From assembly GCA_900754075.1 (NCBI GenBank), contig CAAEBN010000042.1:1-41398 (forward strand): a stretch of DNA of 41,398 nt. The letters are read 5' to 3'. The notes beneath the pieces are model-generated. The model was not told where the DNA came from. It saw only the letters and a list, made by a program, of their open reading frames with translations, and searched no databases. Each line of letters opens with the position of its first letter. Within the stretch, counting starts at the first letter, position 1. This document shows positions 17,097-23,929 of the stretch, in pieces. Made by a program: the position numbers and the translations under genes. This stretch comes from an uncultured Collinsella sp. GTDB lineage: Bacteria > Actinomycetota > Coriobacteriia > Coriobacteriales > Coriobacteriaceae.

Positions 17097-18525
17097 ATGA
17101 CGAACAAAGAGCTGGCTCAAAAGCTGCTGGACCTTTTGGGCGGTAAAGACAACGTGCTGGCAAACGCGGCGTGCATGACGCGCCTGCGCGTGACCGTCAA
17201 AGACACGGGCAACGTCGACACGGAGGGTATTAAGGCACTCGACGGCGTGATGGGCCTGGTCGAGGACGACACGATGCAGATTGTGCTGGGTCCGGGCAAG
17301 GTGAATAAGGTGCTCGAGGAGTTCTCCAAGCTCACCGGCCTTGCGAAAGGCGTTGCTGATGAGAGCGTGGTTGACGCTGCGGCCACAAACAAGGCCGCGC
17401 AGAAGGCCAAGTACGAGTCCAAGCCGGTTCAGGCCTTCCTCAAGAAGATTTCCAATGTCTTCGTCGCCCTGCTTCCCGGCATCATTGCGGCTGGCCTCAT
17501 CAACGGTATCTGCAACGTCATTAACGTCTCGACGGCAGGCGCGCTTGCAGGCGAGTGGTGGTACCAGGGCATTCGTTCCATGGGTTGGGCCCTCTTCGCC
17601 TATCTGCCCATCTTGGTGGGCTATAACGCGGCACGCGAGTTTGGTGGCTCCGCTGCGCTGGGCGGTATCGCCGGCATGATGTGTATCGCCAACAGCGCCA
17701 TGCCCCTGCTTGCGCCTGGCACTGCTGATCCTGCCACTGCCATTCTGCTGCCGCTCACCAATGCGCAGTACAACCCCGCAGCGGGCGGCATGATCGCGGC
17801 TCTCATCGCTGGTGCGTTTTTCGCCTGGATGGAGCGTCAGATTCGCAAGGTCATGCCCAACGCGCTCGATACGTTCCTGTCCCCGCTGCTGGTGCTCATC
17901 ATCGGCGCTTGCTCTGATGCTTGTCATCCAGCCGGTTGGCGCTTGGCTGACGACCGCGATCTTTAGCGTCCTCACCTTTATCTTCGAGAAGCTGGGCGTC
18001 CTGGGCGGCTATATCCTGTCGGCAGGCTTCTTGCCGCTGGTGTCCGTCGGCCTGCATCAGGCGCTCACGCCGATCCACGCTATGCTCAACGATCCCGACG
18101 GCGCTACCAAGGGCATCAATTACCTGCTGCCCATCCTTATGATGGCTGGCGGCGGCCAGGTCGGTGCCGGTTTGGCGCTGTACTTTAAGACCAAGAACGC
18201 CAAGCTCAAGAAGTACGTCGCCGAGTCCATCCCCGTTGGCATCCTGGGCGTGGGCGAGCCTCTGATGTATGCCGTTACGCTGCCGCTCGTTCGTCCGTTT
18301 GTGACGGCCTGCCTGGGTGCCGGATTTGGCGGCGCGCTCGCGGCACTGCTTCACATCGGCACGGTTTCTCAGGGCGTTTCCGGTCTGTTTGGCCTGCTGA
18401 TCGTCGTTCCTGGCCAGCAGCTCGGCTACGTTGCCGCTATGCTGCTTGCCTATGCCGCCGGCTTTGTCCTGACGTGGTTCTTTGGCGTCGACGAGCAGAA
18501 GATCAACGAGTTTTTTGGCGAGTAG
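17097..18525 (+). pseudogene. murP: PTS MurNAc-type EIIBC component, frameshifted
   Basis: The ATG at 17097 follows AAGGAGG. The first frame gives an EIIB domain (about 1-85, with the phosphorylatable Cys in NAACMTRLRV) and the first half of an EIIC membrane domain (VFVALLPGIIAAGLING...). It leaves frame near 17909-17910: after LLVLIIGA the original frame continues CSDACHPA and stops at 17966. The next forward frame continues ALMLVIQPVGAWLTT and runs to the stop at 18525, with VGEPLMYAV and the rest of EIIC. Removing one T from GGCGCTTGCTCTG restores one reading frame of ~475 residues, the normal size. The system should import and phosphorylate MurNAc or a related sugar. No slippery heptamer is evident, so a mutation or a sequencing/assembly error is more likely than programmed frameshifting. 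No EIIA domain is present in it. Confidence 0.85.
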
Positions 18526-18557
18526 TTTGATGCTGCGCGCTATGTCATTCGAACGTC

Positions 18558-18586
18558 TTGACGTGCCGCAGATCTCTTGATGCTAT
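18558..18586 (+). promoter_or_regulatory. Possible promoter before mupG
   Basis: TTGACG (18558-18563), 17 bases, TGCTAT (18581-18586). If real, transcripts would start with the hairpin at 18593-18619, which would then act as a 5' structure or attenuator of mupG rather than only a murP terminator. Confidence 0.35.
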
Positions 18587-18592
18587 GGTTGT

Positions 18593-18626
18593 GCCGGCGG
18601 GGCTAACTGCTCCGCCGGCCTTTTTT
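18593..18626 (+). terminator. Terminator between murP and mupG
   Basis: GCCGGCGGGGC pairs with GCTCCGCCGGC (one imperfect pair), then T6, directly before the mupG ribosome binding site AAAGGAG. Confidence 0.8.
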
Positions 18627-18642
18627 AAAGGAGCGTTGAAGC

Positions 18643-19695
18643 GTGAAAACGGGTATTTCGATTTATCTTTCCAGCCCTCTGCAGGATATTGAGCGGACGA
18701 TTGAGCGTGGTGCCGCGGCGGGTGCGCGCTATGCGTTTACCTCGCTGCATATTCCCGAGGATGGGGGAGCGGCATATGCCGATAAGGTCCGTCATGTGTT
18801 GTCGCTGCTTTCCGCCCGCGGCATTGCGCTCATTGCCGATGTGGGGCCGCGCACGTGCGATTTGCTCGGGCTTGGGCGCATCGAGGATCTGCGCGATCTG
18901 GGACTGGAATACCTTCGTTTGGACTATGGCTTTAGCGCCCAGCGGGTCGCGGAGCTGTCCGGTGTATTTCGCATTGTGGTCAATGCATCGACGGTGAGCT
19001 CTGACGAAATCGCGTCGTGGCGAGAAGCCGGTGCCGATGTGACTCGTTTTGCCGCCTGCCACAATTTTTATCCCAAGCCTTATACCGGTTTAGCTCTGGA
19101 GGACATTGCTCGGACGAATCTTCGTCTTGCGGCGCTCGGCTTCGAAATCATGGCTTTTGTGCCGGGTGACGCCAACGTTCGCGGGCCGGTATTCGAGGGA
19201 CTGCTGACGGTTGAGGCGCAGCGCGGTCGCGCGTCAAAGGTTGCCCTCAACATGCTTGAGCTTGCGCATGGCGCCGATTGCGACATTGTTTTGGTCGGCG
19301 ACCCCGATCTTTCGGATGCGGGTTGGGCGCAGTTTGCTCAAGTTTCCGCCGGATACGTAGACCTGCAATGTGAGCTTGAGCCCGGTTATGCCTATGTGCG
19401 CGGGCAGATTCATCACGACCGGCCCGATTCGAGTACCCTCATCTTTAGGTCTCAGGAGTCGCGCACGACGCTTAAGCCGGATTCCGTGCCGACGGATACC
19501 GGTGCCGGCCTGCCGCGAAAGACGGGGTCGATCGCTGTGAGCAATAGCGGCTATGGGCGCTACGAAGGCGAGCTTGAGATTGCGCGGGTTGATCTTCCCG
19601 GTGACAAGCGCATGAACGTTGCGGGCCATATCACGCCCGAGGCAATGGAGCTGCTGCCGTTCATCAAACGCGGATTCGGGGTACGGTTCGTTTAG
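18643..19695 (+). CDS. mupG: DUF871 family protein, probable 6-phospho-N-acetylmuramidase (MupG)
   Basis: Encodes 350 residues from a GTG start with AAAGGAG 9 bases upstream. The N-terminal part looks like a TIM-barrel glycosidase: GISIYLSSPLQDIERTIERG, FTSLHIPED, IADVGPRTCDLLG, LRLDYGF, NASTVSSDEI, ACHNFYPKPYTGL, FVPGDANVRGP. The C-terminal ~110 residues are a small beta-rich domain (from about FRSQESRTTL). In Staphylococcus aureus the DUF871 protein MupG hydrolyses MurNAc-6P-GlcNAc, the product of MurP import, to MurNAc-6P and GlcNAc, and is encoded with murQ, murP and murR. The same gene set here supports that role. DUF871 membership is confident; the specific activity is inferred. Confidence 0.85.
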   Translation: MKTGISIYLSSPLQDIERTIERGAAAGARYAFTSLHIPEDGGAAYADKVRHVLSLLSARGIALIADVGPRTCDLLGLGRIEDLRDLGLEYLRLDYGFSAQRVAELSGVFRIVVNASTVSSDEIASWREAGADVTRFAACHNFYPKPYTGLALEDIARTNLRLAALGFEIMAFVPGDANVRGPVFEGLLTVEAQRGRASKVALNMLELAHGADCDIVLVGDPDLSDAGWAQFAQVSAGYVDLQCELEPGYAYVRGQIHHDRPDSSTLIFRSQESRTTLKPDSVPTDTGAGLPRKTGSIAVSNSGYGRYEGELEIARVDLPGDKRMNVAGHITPEAMELLPFIKRGFGVRFV

Positions 19696-19787
19696 CATGT
19701 GACCCGTGGGCTACAATTGGCCCATCATGCTAAGGCGCCTCGTATGGTGCGCACCTGCGTTGGCCGATCTATATTCGGAGGATTCCC

Positions 19788-20147
19788 ATGACCGTACTGT
19801 TTGTTGAATACCCCAAATGCTCGACGTGCAAAAAGGCCAAGGCCTGGTTGGACGAGCATGGGGTTGAGTACGTCGATCGCGATATTGTTACAGACAATCC
19901 TTCGGCTGAGGAACTTGCGACCTGGATTGCGCGTTCGGGGCTGCCGGTGCGACGCTTCTTTAACTCGTCGGGCATGAAATATCGAGAGCTGGGTCTGAAG
20001 GCGCGCCTGGACGCGGGCATGACGGATCAGGAGTGCTACGAGCTGCTGGCGACCGACGGCATGCTGGTCAAGCGTCCGCTACTGGTGGGCGACGACTTTG
20101 CGATCCCCGGCTTTAGGGAAGCGGCTTGGACCGAGGCGTTGCTGTAG
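19788..20147 (+). CDS. ArsC/Spx family thioredoxin-fold protein
   Basis: Encodes 119 residues; GGAGGA precedes the ATG. It has the CSTCKKAKAWLDE active-site helix with Cys10 and Cys13, the YVDRDIVTDNPSAEEL strand-helix, SGLPVRRFFNSSGMKYRELGL, and the MLVKRPLLVGDDF segment. This pattern marks the ArsC/Spx/YffB superfamily. True arsenate reductases carry extra catalytic arginines; I cannot decide between a reductase and a regulatory or uncharacterised member from sequence alone, and there is no ars operon nearby. The gene is monocistronic and converges on the next gene. A -10-like TACAAT lies at 19712-19717. Confidence 0.82.
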   Translation: MTVLFVEYPKCSTCKKAKAWLDEHGVEYVDRDIVTDNPSAEELATWIARSGLPVRRFFNSSGMKYRELGLKARLDAGMTDQECYELLATDGMLVKRPLLVGDDFAIPGFREAAWTEALL

Positions 20148-20192
20148 CGGCTGCGGAAAGCACGTCCCGTTTCGAGTGCGGGCCTGCCCCAG

Positions 20193-20603
20193 TCAGTCCG
20201 CCAGCTGCGCCCATTCGTGTGGGTCGTAGATCTTTACGTGCTTGTTGGGCGCGCCGCTCCAGTACTCTTCGTCCATAAAGGGCAGGTATGCCTGAATGCC
20301 GGGGCAGATAAACGGAATCCGTTGCCGCTGCAGGCGCTCGCGCTGTCGCCGCTCCAGGTTCGTCTCGGATATGACGGTCGGCATGCCGGACAGCTCGACG
20401 AGGCTTGCCTGGATGCGCTTGAGGTCGGGGAGCGCCGCATGCCATGACGTCCGCATGATCAAAAATGAGGCGCGGCGGTAGTTTGCCTGCATCACCGTGA
20501 TGGCGGGGCGCAGCGTGGGATGGATTTTGTCCCGTTCGGGCCAAAGGTCGGCAGTGATCTCGAGGCCCAGGGTCTCCCATAGGTAATCAAGCTCTTCGTC
20601 CAT
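20193..20603 (-). CDS. Hypothetical protein, resembles the N-terminal domain of a winged-helix regulator family
   Basis: Encodes 136 residues on the reverse strand, with GAGG upstream of the ATG. I do not recognise a characterised family. The segment LKRIQASLVELSGMPTVISETNL followed by RQRERLQRQRIPFICPGIQAYLPFMDEEYW recalls a domain seen ahead of a MarR-like helix-turn-helix in some Gram-positive hypothetical regulators (the IPFI-PG-Q-YLP pattern), but here the protein ends soon after and has no DNA-binding domain. It could be a stand-alone sensor-type domain or a truncated gene. It converges with the ArsC-like gene. Confidence 0.6.
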   Translation of the reverse strand: MDEELDYLWETLGLEITADLWPERDKIHPTLRPAITVMQANYRRASFLIMRTSWHAALPDLKRIQASLVELSGMPTVISETNLERRQRERLQRQRIPFICPGIQAYLPFMDEEYWSGAPNKHVKIYDPHEWAQLAD

Positions 20604-20806
20604 GGTGCCTCGATATCTACGCGATCATTGATACTTCGATTGTGTTGCCTGGTGCTATCGTTTTCGCGGTAGAATCTGCCAACGGTTGACGGCTACCGCT
20701 CGCGGCGTTTTGCCCTTCGTGTACAGCGGTCGGCTTCACAGGTCCTTCACGGGTTGGACGAAATTAGGCCAATTTGACCGAATTTCAAAAAAGTCAAAAT
20801 TGGGGC
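20604..20806. other. Intergenic region before the tRNA genes
   Basis: No gene is supported here. A -10-like TAGAAT lies at 20670-20675 with TTGCCT 19 bases upstream. Near 20771-20800, AATTTGAC and GTCAAAATT form a near-palindrome around an A-rich loop. An unannotated small RNA is possible but not demonstrated. Confidence 0.3.
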
Positions 20807-20835
20807 TTGCGTCATGGCGTGACTTCCCGTATATT
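20807..20835 (+). promoter_or_regulatory. Promoter of the tRNA-Gln/tRNA-Glu unit
   Basis: TTGCGT (20807-20812), 17-base spacer, TATATT (20830-20835), about 45 bases before the first tRNA. Confidence 0.6.
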
Positions 20836-20879
20836 TCTTTCTTGCGCAAAGGCACAGCCGAGCGCAGCGATGCAGTCAT

Positions 20880-20953
20880 TGGGATGTCGTCTAATGGCAG
20901 GACAGCGGATTCTGGTTCCGTCAATGGGGGTTCGACTCCCTCCATCCCAGCCA
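20880..20953 (+). tRNA. tRNA-Gln (anticodon CTG)
   Basis: Acceptor TGGGATG pairs with CATCCCA; the anticodon loop is TTCTGGT (CTG) on a GCGGA/TCCGT stem; the T-arm has GGGGGTTCGACTCCC. Discriminator G and an encoded CCA end the gene. Confidence 0.95.
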
Positions 20954-20970
20954 TTGCATTTGCTACATAT

Positions 20971-21044
20971 GGCCCGTTCGTCTAGCGGTTTAGGACGCCG
21001 CCCTCTCAAGGCGGAGATCACCAGTTCGAATCTGGTACGGGCTA
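20971..21044 (+). tRNA. tRNA-Glu (anticodon CTC)
   Basis: Acceptor GGCCCGT pairs with ACGGGCT (one G-U); the anticodon loop is CTCTCAA (CTC) on a CCGCC/GGCGG stem; the T-arm is ACCAGTTCGAATCTGGT. After discriminator A the genome reads CCC, so the CCA end is not fully encoded. It lies 17 bases after tRNA-Gln and shares its promoter. Confidence 0.95.
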
Positions 21045-21058
21045 CCCACAAATGAACG

Positions 21059-21086
21059 CCCGGGCCTCGCAAGAGACCCGGGTTTT
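21059..21086 (+). terminator. Terminator of the tRNA unit
   Basis: CCCGGGCCTC pairs with GAGACCCGGG (one mismatch) around GCAA, then TTTT. Confidence 0.75.
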
Positions 21087-21141
21087 GTGTATCGACCGTA
21101 TATACGGCGCCTGCCGTGTTCGCTCAGATCGAGGAGTAGCC

Positions 21142-22059
21142 ATGGATCTGCCCATCAGCTTGCAAGACATCACGTATGCCGAGAACTATCTGGCGCAGGG
21201 CGACCTGGCTACGGCGACGCCGCTGTTGGAGCGCCTGGTGGAGCTCGCCGAGGAGTATATCGACGCCGAGTGCAAGACGGAGGAGAAGCGCCAATACTTT
21301 AGCTTCGATAGCAAGTTTGAGCGCTTGGCCTATCGCCGCGTGGAGAAGGATCCGCGCGAGCTCGTGCAGGTCGAGGTGCCGTTTGACCGCCTGTACTCTG
21401 ACATGGCGTTTGCCTACATTCGCCAGCAGGATTATGTGAGCGCTCGTAATGCCCTGATGCAGGCTGTGCGTTGGGACCCCATGAACTGCAACTATCGCTT
21501 GGACTTGGCCGAGCTGTTCCGCGCACTCGATGACAAGCAGGAATGGGCATCGCTTTCGTTTTCGGTACTAGAGCGTGCGAGCGACGGCAAGTGCGCCGCC
21601 CGCGCCTACGCCAACTTGGGCCAGTATTTCCTTGAGCCTGAGACCGAGAACGTCTCGGCGGCCGTGGGTTGCGCGCGTCTGGCACTGCGCTTAGCACCCA
21701 ACGATGCGCACACGACGCGCCTGCTCAACAAGATCCATACCGCCTATCCGGATGCCGCCGATGAGAGCGACGATCACGTGATGGGTGAACTGGCCCTGCA
21801 AGGCGTGCCGACCTCGCCTTCGGCCGAGGTTGCCATCTGCCTGATTATGTGCGCGACCGATGCTGCAAGCGACGGCGACAAGCAGGAGGCGACGCGCCTG
21901 ACGGTGCGCGCTCGCGACTTGGTGGGCGAGGAGGCCTGCGCGGCGATTATCAAACTGGTGCGCGAGAGCGACGCCGAGCTCAATGCTGAGCGCAAGGCAA
22001 AGCGCGACGCCGCGGGCTCAAACGTCGATGGGACCGAGGAGGCCAGCGATGCCCAGTAA
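21142..22059 (+). CDS. Tetratricopeptide-like helical repeat protein
   Basis: Encodes 305 residues; ATG 21142 is preceded by GAGGAG. It is soluble and all-helical in character. TPR-like spacing is visible in AENYLAQGDLATATPLLERL (near the N-terminus), AFAYIRQQDYVSARNALMQA, WDPMNCNYRLDLAELFRAL and AYANLGQYFLEPETENVSAA. The last ~80 residues are charged and helical. TPR proteins usually scaffold protein-protein contacts; the partner is unknown. Its stop overlaps the smpB start by 11 bases, so it is translated together with smpB, which hints at a role in translation quality control or simply a conserved neighbour. Confidence 0.75.
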   Translation: MDLPISLQDITYAENYLAQGDLATATPLLERLVELAEEYIDAECKTEEKRQYFSFDSKFERLAYRRVEKDPRELVQVEVPFDRLYSDMAFAYIRQQDYVSARNALMQAVRWDPMNCNYRLDLAELFRALDDKQEWASLSFSVLERASDGKCAARAYANLGQYFLEPETENVSAAVGCARLALRLAPNDAHTTRLLNKIHTAYPDAADESDDHVMGELALQGVPTSPSAEVAICLIMCATDAASDGDKQEATRLTVRARDLVGEEACAAIIKLVRESDAELNAERKAKRDAAGSNVDGTEEASDAQ

Positions 22060-22519
22060 GCGCGAGCGCAAGCTCATCTCCAAGAATCGCTCTGCACACC
22101 ACGAGTACTTTATCGATGAGACCTTTGAGTGCGGCATTGAGCTGAGTGGCACCGAGGTCAAGTCGATTCGCGAGCGCGCGTGCCAGATCACCGACACCTT
22201 TGCACTGATTCGTGGCGGCGAGTGCTGGCTCGTGGGCCTGCATATTCACCCTTATAGCCATGGTGGCGTGTGGAACCGCGACCCTGATCGCCGTCGTCGT
22301 CTGCTGCTGCACCGCAAGGAGATTGACTTTCTCGACGGTAAGCTACGTAATCGCGGCTATGCCCTGGTGCCGCTGGAACTCTACTTTAATACCGACGGCC
22401 GCGTAAAGCTGCTGCTGGGCCTAGGCCGCGGCAAGAAGCTTTACGACAAGCGCGAGGATATGGCCAAGCGCGATGTTCAGCGCGAGATTGACCGCGCGCT
22501 TAAGGAGCGTAATCGCTAG
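22049..22519 (+). CDS. smpB: SsrA (tmRNA)-binding protein SmpB
   Basis: Encodes 156 residues, with GAGGAGG 8 bases before the ATG inside the upstream gene. SmpB carries tmRNA to stalled ribosomes in trans-translation. Signatures: NRSAHHEYFIDETFECGIEL, SGTEVKSIRERACQITD, the HIHPYSHGG motif, and the C-terminal LGRGKKLYDKREDMAKRD tail that enters the mRNA channel. Length is normal. No ssrA RNA gene was found in the next intergenic region. A palindromic repeat begins 13 bases after the stop. Confidence 0.96.
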   Translation: MPSKRERKLISKNRSAHHEYFIDETFECGIELSGTEVKSIRERACQITDTFALIRGGECWLVGLHIHPYSHGGVWNRDPDRRRRLLLHRKEIDFLDGKLRNRGYALVPLELYFNTDGRVKLLLGLGRGKKLYDKREDMAKRDVQREIDRALKERNR

Positions 22520-22531
22520 GCGCTCTGTACA

Positions 22532-22598
22532 AGTTGCGGTGGAATACGGACTGTTTTGCCTGTTTGAGGGGCTATTTAGTCCCTATTTCACCGCAACT
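22532..22598. repeat. 67-base palindromic element, copy A (AGTTGCGGTGGAATA family)
   Basis: AGTTGCGGTGGAATA (22532-22546) pairs with TATTTCACCGCAACT (22584-22598), with inner GGACT/AGTCC extension. A second copy with the same arms is at 36765-36831. Confidence 0.8.
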
Positions 22599-22640
22599 GC
22601 GGGCGTCTCATCTTGCTTACTGTTCTGACACATATGTCTC

Positions 22641-22675
22641 AAAGGCGGCGTCCGGTATGGGCGCCGCCTTTTTTG
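22641..22675 (+). terminator. Terminator upstream of the flavin reductase gene
   Basis: AAGGCGGCG pairs with CGCCGCCTT around a TCCGGTATGGG loop, then T6. Confidence 0.85.
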
Positions 22676-22725
22676 TGGGTACATACATCCATAAGGTACC
22701 AACCCGGGTTAGGGGAGTGATCGTT

Positions 22726-23229
22726 ATGGACAAAACTGCGTTCTTTACCATGTCGAGTGGTCTGTACGTGGTGAGCGCTGCGGCAGACGGGCTGCGCGCC
22801 GGCTGCGTCATCAATACGGCGGTGCAGGTGACGTCCATGCCGCCGCGCATTTCGGTTGCCGTGAACAAGGACAACGTCACCTCGGGCGTCATCGCATCGG
22901 CCAAAGCGTTCGCGCTGACCGTGATCGATCAGACTGCCGACATGCTCTACATCGGTAACTTTGGGTTCCGCACCAGCAGCGATTATGACAAGTTTGCCAA
23001 ATACGAGACCCGCGAGACGGCTCTGGGCATGCCTTATGTGCCCGAGCACGCGGCGGCTCTGTTTAGCTGCCGTTTGATCGACACTGTGGATGTGGGTACG
23101 CATCTACTGTTTATCGGCGAGGTCGAGGACGCCGAGCGCCTGAGCGACGAGACGCCGTTGACCTACGACTACTACCATAAGGTCCTGAAGGGCAAGACGC
23201 CTCCGAAGGCGTCCTCGTATCAAGGCTAG
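22726..23229 (+). CDS. Flavin reductase-like (FMN-binding split barrel) protein
   Basis: Encodes 167 residues; ATG 22726 follows GGGGAG. The fold signature is clear: FFTMSSGLYVVSAAADG, CVINTAVQVTSMPPRISVAVNKDN, then FALTVIDQTADMLYIGNFGFRTSSDYDKF, and a C-terminal LLFIGEVEDAERL...PLTYDYYH. This is the flavoredoxin/Hrb-type family that binds FMN and passes electrons. The next gene is a small rubredoxin. In several anaerobes the two domains are fused into one protein (high-molecular-weight rubredoxin) that reduces flavodiiron proteins for NO or O2 detoxification. Here they are separate, and the rubredoxin has its own promoter. Confidence 0.88.
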   Translation: MDKTAFFTMSSGLYVVSAAADGLRAGCVINTAVQVTSMPPRISVAVNKDNVTSGVIASAKAFALTVIDQTADMLYIGNFGFRTSSDYDKFAKYETRETALGMPYVPEHAAALFSCRLIDTVDVGTHLLFIGEVEDAERLSDETPLTYDYYHKVLKGKTPPKASSYQG

Positions 23230-23232
23230 AAA

Positions 23233-23276
23233 TGTTTTAAAAACACTTGCATTATATTATTGAGAACATATACTAA
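23233..23276 (+). promoter_or_regulatory. AT-rich promoter region of the rubredoxin gene with a palindrome
   Basis: TTGCAT (23247-23252), 18 bases, TACTAA (23271-23276). Immediately upstream, TGTTTT-A-AAAACA (23233-23245) is a perfect palindrome and a possible binding site for a redox or metal regulator. The DNA is strikingly AT-rich for this genome. Confidence 0.5.
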
Positions 23277-23318
23277 TAAGCGAAGTACATCACCAGTCGC
23301 GTTCGAGAGGAGAACATC

Positions 23319-23462
23319 ATGGCTGAGGAGAAGAAGACGTATAAGTTCGTGTGCGTCGTTTGCGGTTACGAGGTTGAGGTCGATACGCCTGAGCTGCCCG
23401 AGGATTACGTGTGCCCGGTGTGCGGTGTCGGTCCCGATCAGTTTGAGCTCGTCGAGGAGTAG
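23319..23462 (+). CDS. Rubredoxin-like protein
   Basis: Encodes 47 residues from ATG 23319 with GAGAGGAG upstream. Two CxxC knuckles (Cys12-Cys15 in CVVCGY, Cys32-Cys35 in CPVCGV) are those of rubredoxin and hold one iron. The middle (YEVEVDTPELPEDYVCP) and the end (GPDQFELVEE) match the family; the usual aromatic between the knuckles is reduced, so it is a rubredoxin-like variant slightly shorter than the classical ~52. Likely electron partner of the flavin reductase just upstream. Confidence 0.88.
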   Translation: MAEEKKTYKFVCVVCGYEVEVDTPELPEDYVCPVCGVGPDQFELVEE

Positions 23463-23501
23463 CTCGCAGGCACACGGCGAAAGCCGAACATAGCTCTGTC
23501 C

Positions 23502-23538
23502 AAGGGCCCCGGTCGGTCATCCCGGCTGGGGCCCTTTT
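23502..23538 (+). terminator. Terminator after the rubredoxin gene
   Basis: AAGGGCCCC pairs with GGGGCCCTT, followed by TT. The downstream CCTCCGTCCCCAAGGGATCA (23539-23558) is a fragment of the GGGGACGG element family seen at 6623 and 11315. Confidence 0.7.
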
Positions 23539-23606
23539 CCTCCGTCCCCAAGGGATCACGGCTGCTGTTAGCCGATCCTGTCTGTCGTGAGTCCGGCCGA
23601 CCGTTT

Positions 23607-23902
23607 GTCTTAACCTGCAACATCTAACGGCTCAAAACGGGTCTTCCTGTTACAGATTGAGACAAAAGGTTGGAGCTGAAGAAATGTCTCGATCTGTAAC
23701 ATCTAGAAGTGGAAATTGGGTCCATTTGTTACAGATCAAGACAAACCAAAACCGTCCGGCAGAAGATCTCAATCTGTAACATCTAGCAGTGAAAACGGGG
23801 TCTACGTGTTACAGATTGAGACAAATGGAGCTGTCCCTCGGAAAGATCTCAATCTGTAACAGATAAACATCAAAAGCGGGTCTAGATGTTACAGATCGAG
23901 AC
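23607..23902. repeat. Array 1 of the 80-bp palindromic unit: four tandem copies
   Basis: Each unit has a left arm like GTCTCAATCTGTAACA and a right arm TGTTACAGATTGAGAC. The TCTGTAACA cores begin at 23614 (degenerate), 23693, 23773 and 23853; the matching TGTTACAGA cores at 23648, 23727, 23807 and 23887. The core-to-core distance is 34 in every unit (25 bases between cores), and the period is 79, 80, 80. The array lies between the converging rubredoxin and mntH genes and may also end the mntH transcript, since no other terminator is visible for it. Function unknown. Confidence 0.92.
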
Positions 23903-23929
23903 GTTTGCCTGGGTGGGTGTTCCGTCCCA

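Noticed and set aside
17900..17970. Programmed frameshift in murP
   Set aside because: No slippery heptamer or convincing stimulatory structure; a single-base insertion explains the break more simply.
22520..22725. tmRNA (ssrA) gene next to smpB
   Set aside because: The region holds a palindromic element and a terminator; no tRNA-like ends or tag frame ending in Ala-Ala were seen.
23607..23902. CRISPR array
   Set aside because: The 16-base repeats alternate in orientation, and the 25-base centres are similar between units instead of unique; no cas genes are present.
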